The notes: generated by a model not told the origin, from the sequence alone. Counted from the first letter of the stretch, positions 1-11,700 are shown. The stretch is DNA of 64,000 nucleotides from Adiantum capillus-veneris (GCA_014529385.2 CM043960.1:40346781-40410780), one strand, 5' to 3'. Made by a program: numbers and translations.

Positions 1-86
1 TATGGGGACGGAGAGTTCTTGACTAATCAGGGCCACCCTTCTCATAGGCATTGGCAACCCGAGCCAAGCCCCCACTTTCCACCCCA

Positions 87-542
87 TACTCACACTTCCT
101 TTGTTACTTGATTACTACCACACATGGTTGTTCAACACACAAGTTCCTTGTTTATTTTCCAATTCACAAGTTCTTTAATACAGCCCTTCAACAAGTATTC
201 CATAGCGGCACCAAGACAGTAATCCTAGTAAAAATTCAGTCAAAAACTCATTCATTTAAAGTTCCAATGCTCTGGAGGCACGAAATCCCCCAGCAAGTGT
301 TTACTCCACCCGTTTACTCACACTTCCTTTGTTACTTGATTACTACCACACATGGTTGTTCAACACATAAGTTCCTTGTTTATTTTCCAATTCACAAGTT
401 CTTTAATACAGCCCTTCAACAAGTATTCCATAGCGGCACCAAGACAGTAATCCTAGTAAAAATTCAGTCAAAAACTCATTCATTTAAAGTTCCAATGCTC
501 TGGAGGCACGAAATCCCCCAGCGAGTGTTTACTCCACCCGTT
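87..542. repeat. 228-bp tandem duplication inside the 3' LTR
   Basis: Two near-identical copies (87-314 and 315-542) occur here, against a single copy in the other LTR (about 4707-4932). The duplication arose after insertion of the element. It creates a long but meaningless plus-strand frame across 51-551. Confidence 0.9.
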
Positions 543-900
543 GTCACCTAGTAGCCCATACAACTAGGTTGTCCACCGCTTAACCAACAGTCGTGGATTC
601 AAGAGCCCTTAACCAGGAACTATAGCTCCTACGAATAACTTCGAGAGCTGCCCCTTGTGATCAAGAGGGGGTTCGGACTAGATCAACATTGGAATTGGAA
701 ATGAACTAGCTGAGCTAAATTTTCCCTAGCAACCAATCTTTCCTACTTCAGACAGTATATTCCGAAAGCATTCTTTCCTACTTGAATATAAAATACAATT
801 AACTTAAATGTCGTGGTTTCCGTTGATTCCACCATGTTGGGAAATGTGTTTTTCATTGTATCTTATCGAATGCAATGTTACTTTAACAAACTTGACCTAC

Positions 901-1041
901 CTCCACAATTTCCTCGTCATTGCTCCGTGAGATGGCCGGTACTTGGTCGACCATGGGAGCTTTTCCCTTTCCATTAGTGTTGCTTGTCCCCGCCTCGCGG
1001 TCATGGGAACCACCGAAACGAGTTCTCTTTACCGGGGTCAT
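901..1041 (-). other. Intact copy of proposed Gag exon 1 in the 3' LTR
   Basis: A 47-codon frame opens with ATG (1041) and starts MTPVKRTRFGGSHDREAG. It is hydrophilic and basic, like many Gag N-termini. It ends in GAG followed by GTAGGT, a strong plant 5' splice site (donor GT at 900-899). In this 3' LTR position it is not upstream of gag, but it preserves the uninterrupted version of the exon that has a 1-bp deletion in the 5' LTR. The exon assignment is inferred. Confidence 0.5.
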
Positions 1042-1929
1042 TTTATACTCACTACTTAATTGACAACTTGGAAAAAGAGAGCTAACATTCGAGAATAACA
1101 TACAACCATGCTGACAGATTAGTTTCAATAAGCAAATCCCCTTGTACGAGAGGTTAGACTTACTTCAAGACATAGAGAATCCCGATAGCACCATACTTGT
1201 TCTATGGGAATAGTCCCTAAGGTTAATTACTTGACCTAGATAATTATGAAATTCAGATTTTTACTTAATCAGTTCTACTAGAGATGAAATAGACGTGCTT
1301 AATCACTTCTTAATGCAAGTAGAGAATTGTAGATTTACTGTATGCATAGATGAGAGGATTTCTCCCTTCCTAATGATTAATGATGGATTAATTTCCCCTA
1401 ATTAAATCCTAATCCATGAGCAATTGATTCTAATTTAATTATTTACACATTATGGAGTAATAGAATACAATGGACCTTTCCCACCCCAAAGCTGACTTGA
1501 TTTTTAATCACAACAGTGACTAGTGGATGATCCCTTAAACATGCATTAAAGTATGATTAAGAGTGACTAATTGCTTGCATGATTACTAATTAGATTAAGA
1601 TTTATGCAATAGATTATGGATATGGAAAATTAGAGAGTATCTAATGAGTATTTTGACTATGATTATGCATACTAGATGTGGAATTAAGAGGATTTTAGAG
1701 AGGGAATTACAACAAGCATGAATTAAATCAAAAATTACCGAGGTTACGGCTTGATTCCTCTCGAAATTTTCATGCAAGGGCCTCCTTGAGACGAGAAACG
1801 GGAAGCACCTTCCCTCCTAGCTCCTCTTCCAAAGAGTATGTCTGCCGACAGCACCTCCTCAAGGTATGTGTGTGTGTACTCAGTGTATGTGTGAGCATAT
1901 ATGTGTGCTTGTGTGTGTGTGAGCATGCT

Positions 1930-1938
1930 CTTATATAG
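1930..1938 (-). promoter_or_regulatory. TATA box in the 3' LTR
   Basis: The minus strand reads CTATATAAG, a canonical plant TATA box, about 720 nt into the LTR. The same motif is at 6408-6416 in the other LTR. Confidence 0.6.
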
Positions 1939-2058
1939 GCTCACAAGCCAAAAAATTTGAATTTGCCTGCTATATGCATCTGGAGGAGTACTCACTTCAT
2001 GCATGGCAGCTCTAGTTGCATACTTACCAAGTGTCCCAACCTGCTCAAGAGCTCACTT

Positions 2059-2060
<2 letters not shown>

Positions 2061-2147
<87 letters not shown>
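2061..2147. repeat. (TC)n microsatellite in LTR U3
   Basis: About 43 perfect TC units, reading (GA)n on the element's sense strand, lie roughly 120 bp upstream of the TATA box. The equivalent tract in the other LTR is at 6539-6631. Confidence 0.95.
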
Positions 2148-2149
<2 letters not shown>

Positions 2150-2654
2150 CATGGAAAGTATCCAACGAGCCCTGTGAGTGTGTGAGGGCGCCCTCTTACT
2201 GCCAAAACTCAGTCTGCAGTGGCTTCCCACACAGCCCCCGAGTCCCGGTGCCTCCCCACACAACTTTAGGAAAATTTAATTTTAACCTAAGACGGGCAAT
2301 ACGAATCAGAATTTAATGCCAGAACTTGATATACTAAGCTCTAACCAAGGTTTATTAACCTGGGTACCTGCCATATTTAGTAGCCCCCGGCGTTCAAAAT
2401 GCATTTTTTTCAAATTTGGGGTACGGGTGCAGTTTTTCGAGACGGTCAAAACTGACGGGTCGGGTGACCAAAAGCTTACTATTTTTGGAAAATTTCTACA
2501 AAAATTATTTTAATTCACTTTTGGAAGCTTTATGACATTCTAAACATCATGGCATCGACAGATTTTGGAAAATTGCTAAAAATAGTAACTTTTTCCATTA
2601 TGATTGTTTCATGGTACAATGGTGTTCTTTTAGCTCGGGGTCAGAGACCTTACA

Positions 2655-2662
2655 TCCTCCCC
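2655..2662 (-). other. Polypurine tract of the TR-GAG element
   Basis: The plus strand reads TCCTCCCC, so the sense strand has GGGGAGGA immediately before the LTR start TGTAAGG. Its place at the internal edge of the left LTR fixes the element's orientation as minus. Confidence 0.75.
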
Positions 2663-2836
2663 AACGTGAAAAATCTGAGATGTCCTCATCTCAAGAATAC
2701 ATCTGGATAAACTCTATGCTAACTACTTAGGTACATATATCCTTTGTCTAAAGTAAAGACATCCTTTGAAAATAGAATAGTCTTTAGCTTTATGCGTCTT
2801 ATTCTACTGAACTTTGATGAGATCCTGGTGCTTGAA

Positions 2837-3783
2837 TTATTGCTCACTAGGATTAGAATTTGTAGCATACAGAGCTGCTCTCTCATCAGTTTCGTCACTC
2901 ACAGTTGGTTGTCTCACTGCGGCATTAGCGAAAGCTCCGCTTCCTTGTCCTATGTTTCCTCTTCCTCGGCCTCCTCTTCCGTTTGGTTGACCTCGCCCGT
3001 TGACGTTCAGAGGTACATTATTAGCACAGGATATTTGGGAAATCCTTTTTGGACATCGGATTTTGTAATGTCCATACTCTTGGTACTCAAAGCATCTTAT
3101 ATTGGGAAACTTGGTAGCTGCCATAGTAGCTACTACCGGACGATGGTCGTATGCAGAGTTGATTGGTCTGTTACTCCAGTTGTCTGGTCTGGCCCTCTTT
3201 GGCAAATAGTATTGACTATCTTGGGTAGTCCTATGAATCTCTTTAGCTAATGGTTTGGCCCTTAGCAAGGCATCTTGCAGAGTTAATGGCCTGAGAGCTT
3301 CTAGTCGGTTGTTCAAGGGGTCGATGAGTCCTTGGCAGAACAGTGCTACTTGCTGTTCCAATGTCATCCTAGGAGCATATCTCCGAAGTGTGACGAACTT
3401 CGAGTAATATTCTTCGACGGAAGAAGACAGCTGTCGAAGTGAGAAAAACTCATTCATCTTCAAGGCTTTGTGAGCGGATGGTAAGTATCGCTCCATCACA
3501 ACAGCCTTGATATCTTTCCATGATTGGGAAGATCCCTTGATATCCAAGGCCCTGCAATGTTGTTTCCACCAGATATTGGCTCGCTAGACAAGCGGAACAT
3601 CGCAAGCATAGTTTGGTTCTCAGATTGAGTTCCCGCAGCTTCAAAATAGTCGTCCATTGCTTCCATCCATACTTTCGCATCTCTCTCCACATTAACCCCT
3701 TCGCCTTTAAAGGTTGGAGGCTGAGCTTGCTTAAGGAGAAGCTTCTTCTCCTGAACGGTGGTAAATAACACAGTAGATGGTAC
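2837..3783 (-). pseudogene. gag: gag of the TR-GAG element, proposed exon 2 (frameshifted)
   Basis: This encodes a Ty3-type Gag, the structural protein that would form cytoplasmic particles. The early part (3783-3590) has PPTFKGEGVNVERDAKVWME and an AMFRLS segment typical of Retrotrans_gag. The later part (3547-2837) has AVVMERYLPSAH, FFSLRQLSSSVEEYYSKF and YAPRM, then an RG/GR-rich tail. A zinc-knuckle relict sits near the end: CFEYQEYGHYKIRCPK has the H and last C but Y at the second Cys. The two parts are in different frames, with an indel near 3550-3590 at the position of the conserved W. The frame opens just after a TAG whose AG could be a 3' splice site (3785-3784). There is no good ATG of its own. 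Product assignment is firm; the exon structure is inferred. Confidence 0.8.
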
Positions 3784-4271
3784 CTATTCAATGGTATAAA
3801 ACTCATTACTATAGCACTCTTCTCAAATGAACCTAGGCTTTTCCATACTCAAGAAGAAATTTAACTTTTTGGGCTTAACCAGCCTACTTAATTTGTACAG
3901 CTATCACAAAGGATTTAACCATTCCACCATTAGTTTAAATTCCATTGAATACATCCAAAATTGTCCAAGAAATAATGGTAAAAACTTTACTCGAGAGCTT
4001 TGATCCTTACTTATAACTTTATGTGCATCAACAGGCTACCTGCCCGCAGCACTAGTCGCACCAACGACTTCTCAAAAAACACCATGTGGAACTCACTGAA
4101 TCCCAACAAGCTCAACGAGTAAAACTCTTTAATATCACTCAGGAGACAATCCACTAGACAAATCCAATTTCATTATTCTGGGAATTATCATGCTCAAGCT
4201 TTGAGTACGATCTATCCTACTATCCCTTATTTTTTTAAAATTTCAAACAACATCATTTTCCAGTTCGTAAA

Positions 4272-4289
4272 CCTATAACTCTATTACCA
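4272..4289 (-). other. Primer binding site, initiator-Met tRNA type
   Basis: The sense strand reads TGGTAATAGAGTTATAGG two bases after the LTR end. The first part resembles the plant initiator-Met PBS TGGTATCAGAGC, with substitutions. It fixes the inner edge of the right LTR at 4292. Confidence 0.65.
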
Positions 4290-4962
4290 GGTGTGAGGTC
4301 CCCACCCCGTCATCTCAAACGACGGATTTGATGGTAAACCTAATGGCCACTAGATCTACAGTGGAAGCAAACAAGGTGGTTTATGGTTCATCTAGCGGAC
4401 GATCTCTCATCACAAAGTGAGTCGAGTTCGAGCCTACTAGCATCGAGATCTAGTTCCACCCCATAGGGGAAGCATGATTAACTTATCTAGAGATCCTAAG
4501 ACCCACCTTCCCAGAGGAGAGAAGTCCCGAGTGCCTTTTTCCCCATGTTTTAGAGGCACGTACACTTGAGACCTTACCGCTCTAGGGGCAATAAGTAATA
4601 CTAACATTCTTATTGCACTTATGGGGACGGAGAGTTCCCGACTAATCGGGACCACCCTTCTCATAGGCATTGGCAACCTGAGCCACGCCCCCACTTTCCA
4701 CCCCATACTCACACTTCCTTTGTTACCTGATTACTACCACACATGGTTGTTCAACACATAAGTTCCTTGTTTATTTTTCAATTCATAAGTTCTTTAATAT
4801 AGCCCTTCAACCAGTATTGCAAAGTGGCACCAAGACAGTAATTCTAGTAAAAATTCAGTCAAAAACTCATTCATTTAAAGTTCCAATGCTCTGGAGGCAC
4901 GAAATCCCCCAGCGAGTGTTTACTCCACCCGTTGTCGCCTAGTAGCCCATACAACTAGGTTG

Positions 4963-5045
4963 TCCACTGCTTAACCAGTAGTCGTGGACTTCCACCGCTT
5001 AACCAGCAGTCGTGGATATCCACCGCTTAACCAGCAGTCATGGAT
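4963..5045. repeat. ~26-bp minisatellite, three units, in the 5' LTR
   Basis: The unit TCCACCGCTTAACCAGCAGT plus GTGGA occurs three times here but once in the other LTR (about 572-597). It is a post-insertion expansion. Confidence 0.8.
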
Positions 5046-5359
5046 TCAAGAGCCCTTAACCAGGAACTCTAGCTCCTACGAATAACTTCACGAGCTGTCC
5101 CTTGTGATCAAGAGGGGGTTCAGACTAGATCAACATTGGAATTGGAAATGAACTAGCTGAGCTAAATTTTCCCTAGCAACCAATCTTTCCTACTTCAGAC
5201 AGTATATCCGAAAGCATTCTTTCCTACTTGAATATAAAACACAATTAATGTAAATGTCGCGGTTTCCGTTGATTTCCAACATGTTGGGAAATGTGTTTTT
5301 CATTGTATCTTATCGAATGCAATGTTGCTTTAACAAACTTGAACTAAAACTTGACCTAC

Positions 5360-5499
5360 CTCCACAATTTTCTCGTCATTGCTCCGTGAGATGGCCGGTA
5401 CTTGGTCGACCATGGGAGCTTTCCCTTTCCATTAGTGTTGCTTGTCCCCGCCTCGCGGTCGTGGGAACCACCGAAACGAGTTCTCTTTACCGGGGTCAT
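5360..5499 (-). pseudogene. Proposed Gag exon 1 in the 5' LTR (1-bp deletion)
   Basis: This is the copy positioned to be transcribed upstream of gag. It starts with ATG at 5499 and ends GAG followed by GTAGGTCAAG (donor at 5359-5358). Relative to the 3' LTR copy it lacks one T in a run (GCTTTCCC against GCTTTTCCC), which shifts the frame before the exon end. If spliced to 3783 the intron would be 5359-3784 (1576 nt) and would remove the PBS. In the intact copy the join is phase 0 and in frame with gag. The sites are inferred from sequence alone. Confidence 0.45.
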
Positions 5500-6407
5500 T
5501 TTATACTCACTACTTAATTGACAACTTGGAAAAAGAGAGCTAACTTTCGAGAATAACATACAACCATGATGACAGATTAGTTTCAATAAGCAAATCCCCT
5601 TGTACGAGAGGTTAGACTTACTTCAAGACATAGAGAATCCCGATAGCACCATACTTGTTCTATGGGAATAGGCCCTAAGGTTAATTACTTGACCTAGATA
5701 ATTATGAAATTCAGATTTTTACTTAATCAGTTCTACTAGAGATGAAATAGACGTGCTTAATCACTTCTTAATGCAAGTAGAGAATTGTAGATTTACTGTA
5801 TGCATAGATGAGAGGATTTCTCCCTTCCTAATGATTAATGATGGATTAATTTCCCCTAATTAAATCCTAATCCATGAGCAATTGATTCTAATTTAATTAT
5901 TTATACATTATGGAGTAATAGAATACAATGGACCTTTCCCACCCCAAAGCTGACTTGATTTTTAATCACAACGGTGACTAGTGGATGATTCCTTAAACAT
6001 GCATTAAACTATGATTAAGAGTGACTAATTGCTTGCATGATTACTAATTAGATTAATATTTATGCAATAGATCATGGATATGGAGAATTAGAGAGTATCT
6101 CATGAGTATTTTGACTATGATTATGTATACTAGATGTGGAATTAAGAGGATTTTAGAGAGGGAATTACAACAAGCATGAATTAAATCAAAAATTACCGAG
6201 GTTGCGGCTTAATTCCTCTCGAAATTTTTATGCAAGGGCCTCCTTGAGACGAGAAATGGGAAGCACCTTCCCTCCTAGCTCCTCTTCCAAAGAGTATGTC
6301 TGCCGGCAGCACCTCCTCAAGGTATGTGTGTGTGTAGGAGTGTGTGTGTGTGTACTTAGTGTGTGTGTGTGAGCATATATGTGTGCTTGTGTGTGTGTGA
6401 GCATGCT

Positions 6408-6416
6408 CTTATATAG
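6408..6416 (-). promoter_or_regulatory. TATA box of the 5' LTR promoter
   Basis: The sense strand reads CTATATAAG. It lies about 125 bp downstream of the (GA)n tract and ~900 nt upstream of the exon 1 ATG. Transcription would begin roughly 30 nt further on, in the GT-rich stretch near 6375. Confidence 0.6.
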
Positions 6417-6536
6417 TCTCACAAGCCAAAAAAATTGAATTTGCCTGATATATGCATCTGGAGGAGTACTCACTTCATGCATGGCAGCTCTAGTTGCATA
6501 CTTACCAAGTGTCCCAACCTGCTCAAGAGCTCACTT

Positions 6537-6538
<2 letters not shown>

Positions 6539-6631
<93 letters not shown>
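6539..6631. repeat. (TC)n microsatellite in the 5' LTR U3
   Basis: About 46 TC units, GA on the sense strand, at the same position as in the other LTR. GA tracts close to promoters bind BBR/BPC GAGA factors in plants; a role here is a guess. Confidence 0.95.
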
Positions 6632-6633
<2 letters not shown>

Positions 6634-7148
6634 CATGGAAAGTATCCCACGAGCCCTGTGAGTGTGTGAGGGCGACCTCTTACTGCCAAACTCAGTCTGC
6701 AGTGACCTGGAGCCAGTTCCCACACAGCCCCCGAGTCCCGGTGCCTCCCTGCACAACTTTAGGAAAATATAATTTTAACCTAAGACGGGCAATACGAATC
6801 AGAATTTAATGCCGGAACTTGCTATACTAAGCTCTAACTAAGGTGTATTAACCTGGGTACCTGCCATATTTAGCAACCCCCGGCATTCAAAATGCATTTT
6901 TTTCAAATTTGGAGTACGGGTGTAGTTTTTTGAGACGATCAAAACTGACCGGTCGGGTGACCAAAAACTTACTACTTTTGCAAAATTTCCACAAAAATTA
7001 TTTTAATTCACTTTTGGAAGCTTTATGACATTTTAAACATCATGGCATCGACAGATTTTTGGAAAACTACTAAAAATAGTAACTTTTTCCATTATGATTG
7101 TTTCATGGTACAATGGTGTTCTTTTAGCTCGGGGTCGGAGACCTTACA

Positions 7149-7534
7149 CCTCAAGAGCTCTCACCAAAGAGTTCTCTCAACAAATGACTTGACAACCCTA
7201 ATTTCTTTTACACATTACCTTATATACCTAGGTTAAAAATATGCAATGTCCGAGCACCCAAGGCCTTTAGGGCTCACCACTTACTAACTCTGCAACCTAG
7301 GCACAGTAAGTTACCTATTCCTTATAACTTCGAACTCCCATTGAGCCCATAACACATTTGAAATATTACAATGGCTTGAAATAATTTGGGAATTTACAAT
7401 ACCTAACCATTTTGGGAAAACGTGGAAAATGTGTAACTCCAATCTTTACTGCTTCTTTGCATTCATCCTCGATATGCATTCGTACGTCTTCAGTCTTTAG
7501 GAGCTTTTGTTAACTAACGTTGACTCAGTTAACA
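7149..7534 (-). repeat. Partial LTR (U3 with TATA box), cut by the TR-GAG element
   Basis: On the minus strand it begins TGTTAACT at 7534, right after a purine tract, and continues to the TR-GAG edge at 7148. It has a TATA box at 7227-7218 (TATATAAGG). The first 27 nt form an inverted repeat with TGTTAACT and AGTTAACA arms. By position it should be the 3' LTR of element A, but it does not match A's apparent 5' LTR (31079-32008) beyond the terminal hairpin design and TATA context. Confidence 0.6.
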
Positions 7535-7546
7535 TTCTCCCCTTCC
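7535..7546 (-). other. Polypurine tract before the 7534 LTR
   Basis: The sense strand reads GGAAGGGGAGAA immediately before TGTTAACT. It is the usual plus-strand primer position. Confidence 0.65.
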
Positions 7547-8734
7547 TATTTTAGTGCCCGTCCTCAGGCACTGTTGAAAAGTGTCCATCTAGGCTGTGGA
7601 AGGTTTTTGATTGGTTGTTGATGGGATGATTGTCTTCATTTGCCGTTGGATTTGTTGATGAGGTTCAATTTGTTGCATCATCTTCATTGGTCTGATTATG
7701 TATGATGTGAGAGATGATGTTGCATTTGTGGATGTAATAGCATAATGATGAGGATGGTTTAGGGAAAGTATGTACAAGGGAAGTAGAATGATGAGGTTCT
7801 AAATTAGGATCTATAACTTGGATGACCAAAGGGAAAAACCCCAGTGGAAAAAAAGTGCCTTTGGGATACGCGCATTATTGGAGTACTTATTAGCATGGGA
7901 AATATTAATAAAGTATTGAATGGATTATTCACTGATAGATATGGAATTAAAGAGGCAGCAAATATGAAAGGGTAGCATGATGGAACATTGGTCTACCTGT
8001 TGTAGTCCACTCAAGGTGCATAGGTGGAAGCAAAAAAGAGTGTCTAATGCATATGTCCAATGATGGGACATCCTATCTATGCATACACAGAAATGCATTG
8101 GAAACAATATGCTGTGCAAGAATGATTTTGAGGGGTAATTCAGAAATATGGTGTAGCTATAAAAGCATACGACATGGCTTTGCAAGCTGGCACCCCTTTA
8201 AGAATGGTTTTTGTTGACGAGGATATGTGTTCTCATCTTGTTGTACACTGTGCGTGAGTGTTGGACTCTACGACACTCCACCAATTGTAAGTTAATAGAC
8301 TTCGACTCTTATGCTCATCTCATCCAGCATGAGCAACATGAATTTAGATATTCCCAACTCTTACAGCTTGAGCGTAAGCCTAATAACTATGACTCATAGC
8401 ACAGTTTAATATGACTTGAAGCTTTGGGACTAATGCTTTGTTCATTTTATGGCTCAGCAGCCCGACTCTGACTATGCCAAAGAGTGTTTTTTGCACCTTG
8501 GCAACTTGACTTTTCACATTCTTGTGCTTACTACAAACATTTCTTCAGGTAAAAGTAAGCTTGATTCCTCAAAAAGAGGATTAGTGAAGGACCAAGCTGG
8601 CATTGAAGGTTTCTTTTGCCATACCTGTTTTATCATATTCAAATTTGCATTGATGTTGGTTGGGTTGTCCTTCTTTGACTGTGAAGACTCCATTATCTGT
8701 TTGATTTTACAAATAGGCATGTTGATAGGAGTCT
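7547..8734 (-). other. Noncoding 3' region of element A; no recognisable gene
   Basis: It lies between the WIPK-tail coding remnant and the purine tract. The frames here are short and show no conserved motif. I see a GTGCCTGAGG...GGGCAC hairpin just inside the purine tract (about 7555-7572) and nothing else I can interpret. Confidence 0.5.
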
Positions 8735-11700
8735 TTAATGTTGTTGTAGGCCTCTGTCATTGACATCTGGCTTTTGACTAGGAGCATTGGAAGACTTAGG
8801 AATCCAAATCTCTTGATGACCTTTGTATCTCCATTGTTTCCTTTGCTTCTCTCTAGGTCTTGTTGAAATCTTGAGATCTTCATGCAGGTGTGGTGTAGTT
8901 GTAGGTGGCTTGCGATTGACTGGTAGCCAAATTTTTGTATATCTTACATAGAATCCTTGTCCAAGAGGAACATTCCTTGAGATCCATCTTTTTTCTATAT
9001 CCTCTTGATAGTTGTGATAGACTTCCATATCTTTTGTTGTTGTTCTTTTGTATACCTGCTTCTTAGGTATCCTAGGATATTTTCGAGGTTGATACCTTGT
9101 GGGCCTTCTTTCTTGGAAGGGTCCTGACCTCACTTCATATGCTCTAACCTGCGGTTTTGGCACCCATATCTTTGTGTTACCTCCATAGTACTCATGTTCT
9201 TTTAAGCTCCATTGTGATGCTATCCATCCCATGTGTTTGTCTTTCTGTGTTGATTTCCTGTCCTTAATCCAAACTGGATCATTGACTTTGACTAAACTCC
9301 TTGGGACAAACACTTGATTGACTTTCCTTTGCTTTCTTGAGTACTTTGGCTGAAATATCTTTGCTTTTCTGGGTGTCTCCTTAGAGGTTTCCGTTGGGTC
9401 AACAATTGACTTGAATATTTGAAAGCCTGACTTGCTTGAAGAGGCTAATCTATGAGGGTTCTATGATGTAGAGGCATATGCTATCACATCTTCTTTGCTA
9501 GTTGGTGGATGTTCCACTTTAGCTTTACCTTTGTCTACAATATTTTTCCACATGTTTGGTCTTATTCTGAGCGACTCAGCTAACATTATCGTAAAGATGA
9601 CTGAGGTAGATAGAATATCTATTAACCAATTTGATTTGATGACCTTATTGGAAGAAAGTATATGTGATGGGACTACAATAACATCTAGCTTGGCCTTGTG
9701 CTCTCCTGTATAGGATGGTAGTGTTCTAAGTGAATGGGATTGACTATCCATAGACTGTATATATCCTTTGTCTCCTCAGTACAATTGCACTTCTAGATTC
9801 AATTGAGATTCAACCTCAAAATCCTCTATTGGTGGAAGAGACACTCTCCTTCCATCAACCATCTGCTTCACTCGCTCACTTCACTGGACTCTGTGACTTG
9901 TTTTCCACAATTCATCAAGTCCATCTATTTATTTACAACTCTCTAGGTATAGCTAGGTTAAATCCCTCGTAAGAGTTATTTATGATATGATACAGGGTCC
10001 TTGACTTTTGGTTTGTGCTCGTGACTCGAATCTAGCTCTTTTCATTCTTGGTTTGGTGGGATTACTGGTGTGGGTGGGACAAAGATCATACCCTCAAGTT
10101 TTCCAACTTGTGGTTCTAGTAAATCTTGGGCTGTTTGAATCATTTTCTAGCATATTTCAAGCCTTTGTTTTTCTAGTTTTGCATATGGATATGTCATCCA
10201 CCTTTGTTCTTGGGTTTGGTTTTTTTTTAATCCGTGTTTCATAGGCTTTTAGGAGGGCGTCTAATGGCTCATTAACCTTCTCGACCAACAATGATCCTCC
10301 TGAAGTAGCACTTCTTGGCTCACTTTTTGTTGATGGTTCTTCTAGAGGTTGAGACATTTGGGTAGGAGAAGGTGCAACCCTTTCTTCATGTTGTCTTATC
10401 TTCTCTTTAGCTTGGATGATCTCCTCAGCTAGGGATTTTTTCTCTCGTTCCCTACGTGATTTCGTCCTAACCTTTCTAGCTTTCCAACTATTTTTTTTGC
10501 TCTTGGTTTTTTGACCAAGTGCATCAATCTTTGGTTCACCAGTCTCTAGACTCGTGTCAATTTCCATTTTTTCTATCTTTGGGTTCTTCTTAGCTTCCTT
10601 TTGAGCTTTCTCTCTTGTAACTACATGAAGTGGTACAACGTTTTTATTGACTGAGCTATTGGGTAGCTGAAAAATTATTGAGACATTTGTTGTGATATTT
10701 ATGACTTGGTTTGAGATTTTTGGATAGTTGGGTATCAAGTGAATGATACCACATTCAAGACAATATGCATTCACTCGAGTGATCTCTATTTGATGACATT
10801 GTTTGACCAAGTGGGTTGAGGAGCTCCTTCTTGCACTTCCTCTTGGCTGTAAATAGAATCTGACCTCGCTAAGACTCTATTCACAATGAACCGCAATGTC
10901 CTTTCATCCATCTCATACCTTATTTCTTCATGTCAAAATACAAGAGGTGGAGGTTGTACCGGCCTCACCACTCCATGTGTTTCTATGAACTTATGTCGCT
11001 TCAAAGGGTAGTACCTGATTTGGTTATTATAATACATTGTAGTTGGTACTAGCGCTTGTTTGTTAGATGCTTCCATCATCTACATGTATCTCATGTCTAC
11101 AGGCATTCTAGCACCTGGTAGTGGAGGTTGTTTCCTAAGATAGGCTATGGTCTTGCAAATCCTACTAGACGTGGCGTATTCCCCATAATGTATCTAAGTG
11201 GAGTAGATGCTACTAGAATAGGTTGTGCATACCTCTTCCTAGAATATTACATGCTATAGTAACACTCTTCCCTAGTGTGGTTTGTCCATTTTCTCTCAAT
11301 TTCTCATTACTTAGACTCCCTAGGATCAAAATTTACAAGAGGAGTTAACCTCTTGACTATTTCATCGATAAACTTTTCTTGATTGATAAGTGTCGCTGGT
11401 TCTGCAATGGACTCACTCATTTATGAATCAGTGTGCTGAGAGGATGTTTCATTATCTTGACTCTTACAATCCTTTTCTTTATATTCCTCATAGTTATCCA
11501 CTAGATAAAGAGCTTCTTTGATCAATTGGTTTAGTGTCATGCTCCTTATATCATATGAAAATCCTTCTGAAGTCCCACATGTCTCATTCCCTGGATAAAT
11601 ATCAGCATCAATCATGCCTGCGTAGGTAGTTCCACTCTTGGACATAACTTGACATATCTCTTGAGCCATAATGCCACCTTGCACACTGATTCACCTCTTT

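Larger units (their letters stand above)
1..2654 (-). repeat. 3' LTR of the TR-GAG element (truncated by window)
   Basis: This is collinear with 4619-7148 and nearly identical over its length. On the minus strand it begins TGTAAGGTCTC directly after the purine tract. It contains a TATA box (1930-1938), a (TC)n tract and a reading frame (901-1041) that matches the proposed Gag exon 1. It differs from the other LTR by a 228-bp tandem duplication at 87-542. Confidence 0.85.
1..7148 (-). mobile_element. TR-GAG-type nonautonomous LTR retrotransposon (left end outside window)
   Basis: Two long direct repeats (1-2654 and 4292-7148) flank only ~1.6 kb of internal DNA. The internal part has, in minus-strand order, a primer binding site, a noncoding stretch, a gag reading frame with a Retrotrans_gag-like core, and a polypurine tract. 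No protease, RT, RNase H or integrase is seen, so it must depend on enzymes from another Ty3 element. The left LTR is cut by the window edge; position 1 corresponds to 4619 in the right copy, so about 327 bp are missing. It lies against a partial LTR at 7149-7534, which suggests insertion into older element DNA. Class assignment (LTRs plus gag only) is firm; lineage within Ty3 is not. Confidence 0.85.
4292..7148 (-). repeat. 5' LTR of the TR-GAG element (2857 bp)
   Basis: On the sense strand it begins TGTAAGG at 7148 and ends CCTCACA at 4292, next to the PBS. Order along the sense strand: U3 with (GA)n at 6631-6539, TATA at 6416-6408, a GT/AC-rich stretch, then the proposed Gag exon 1 at 5499-5360. 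The flank at 7149-7153 is CCTCA; the other flank is outside the window, so the target duplication cannot be checked. Confidence 0.85.

Noticed and set aside
51-551. 166-codon open frame with an internal repeat
   Set aside because: It is the product of a 228-bp tandem duplication in an LTR. The other LTR has a single copy and no such frame.
2003-2316. Ser-Leu repeat and Arg-Glu repeat 'proteins' at the TC tracts
   Set aside because: All are translations of (TC)n/(GA)n microsatellites in the LTRs (also at 6481-6809).
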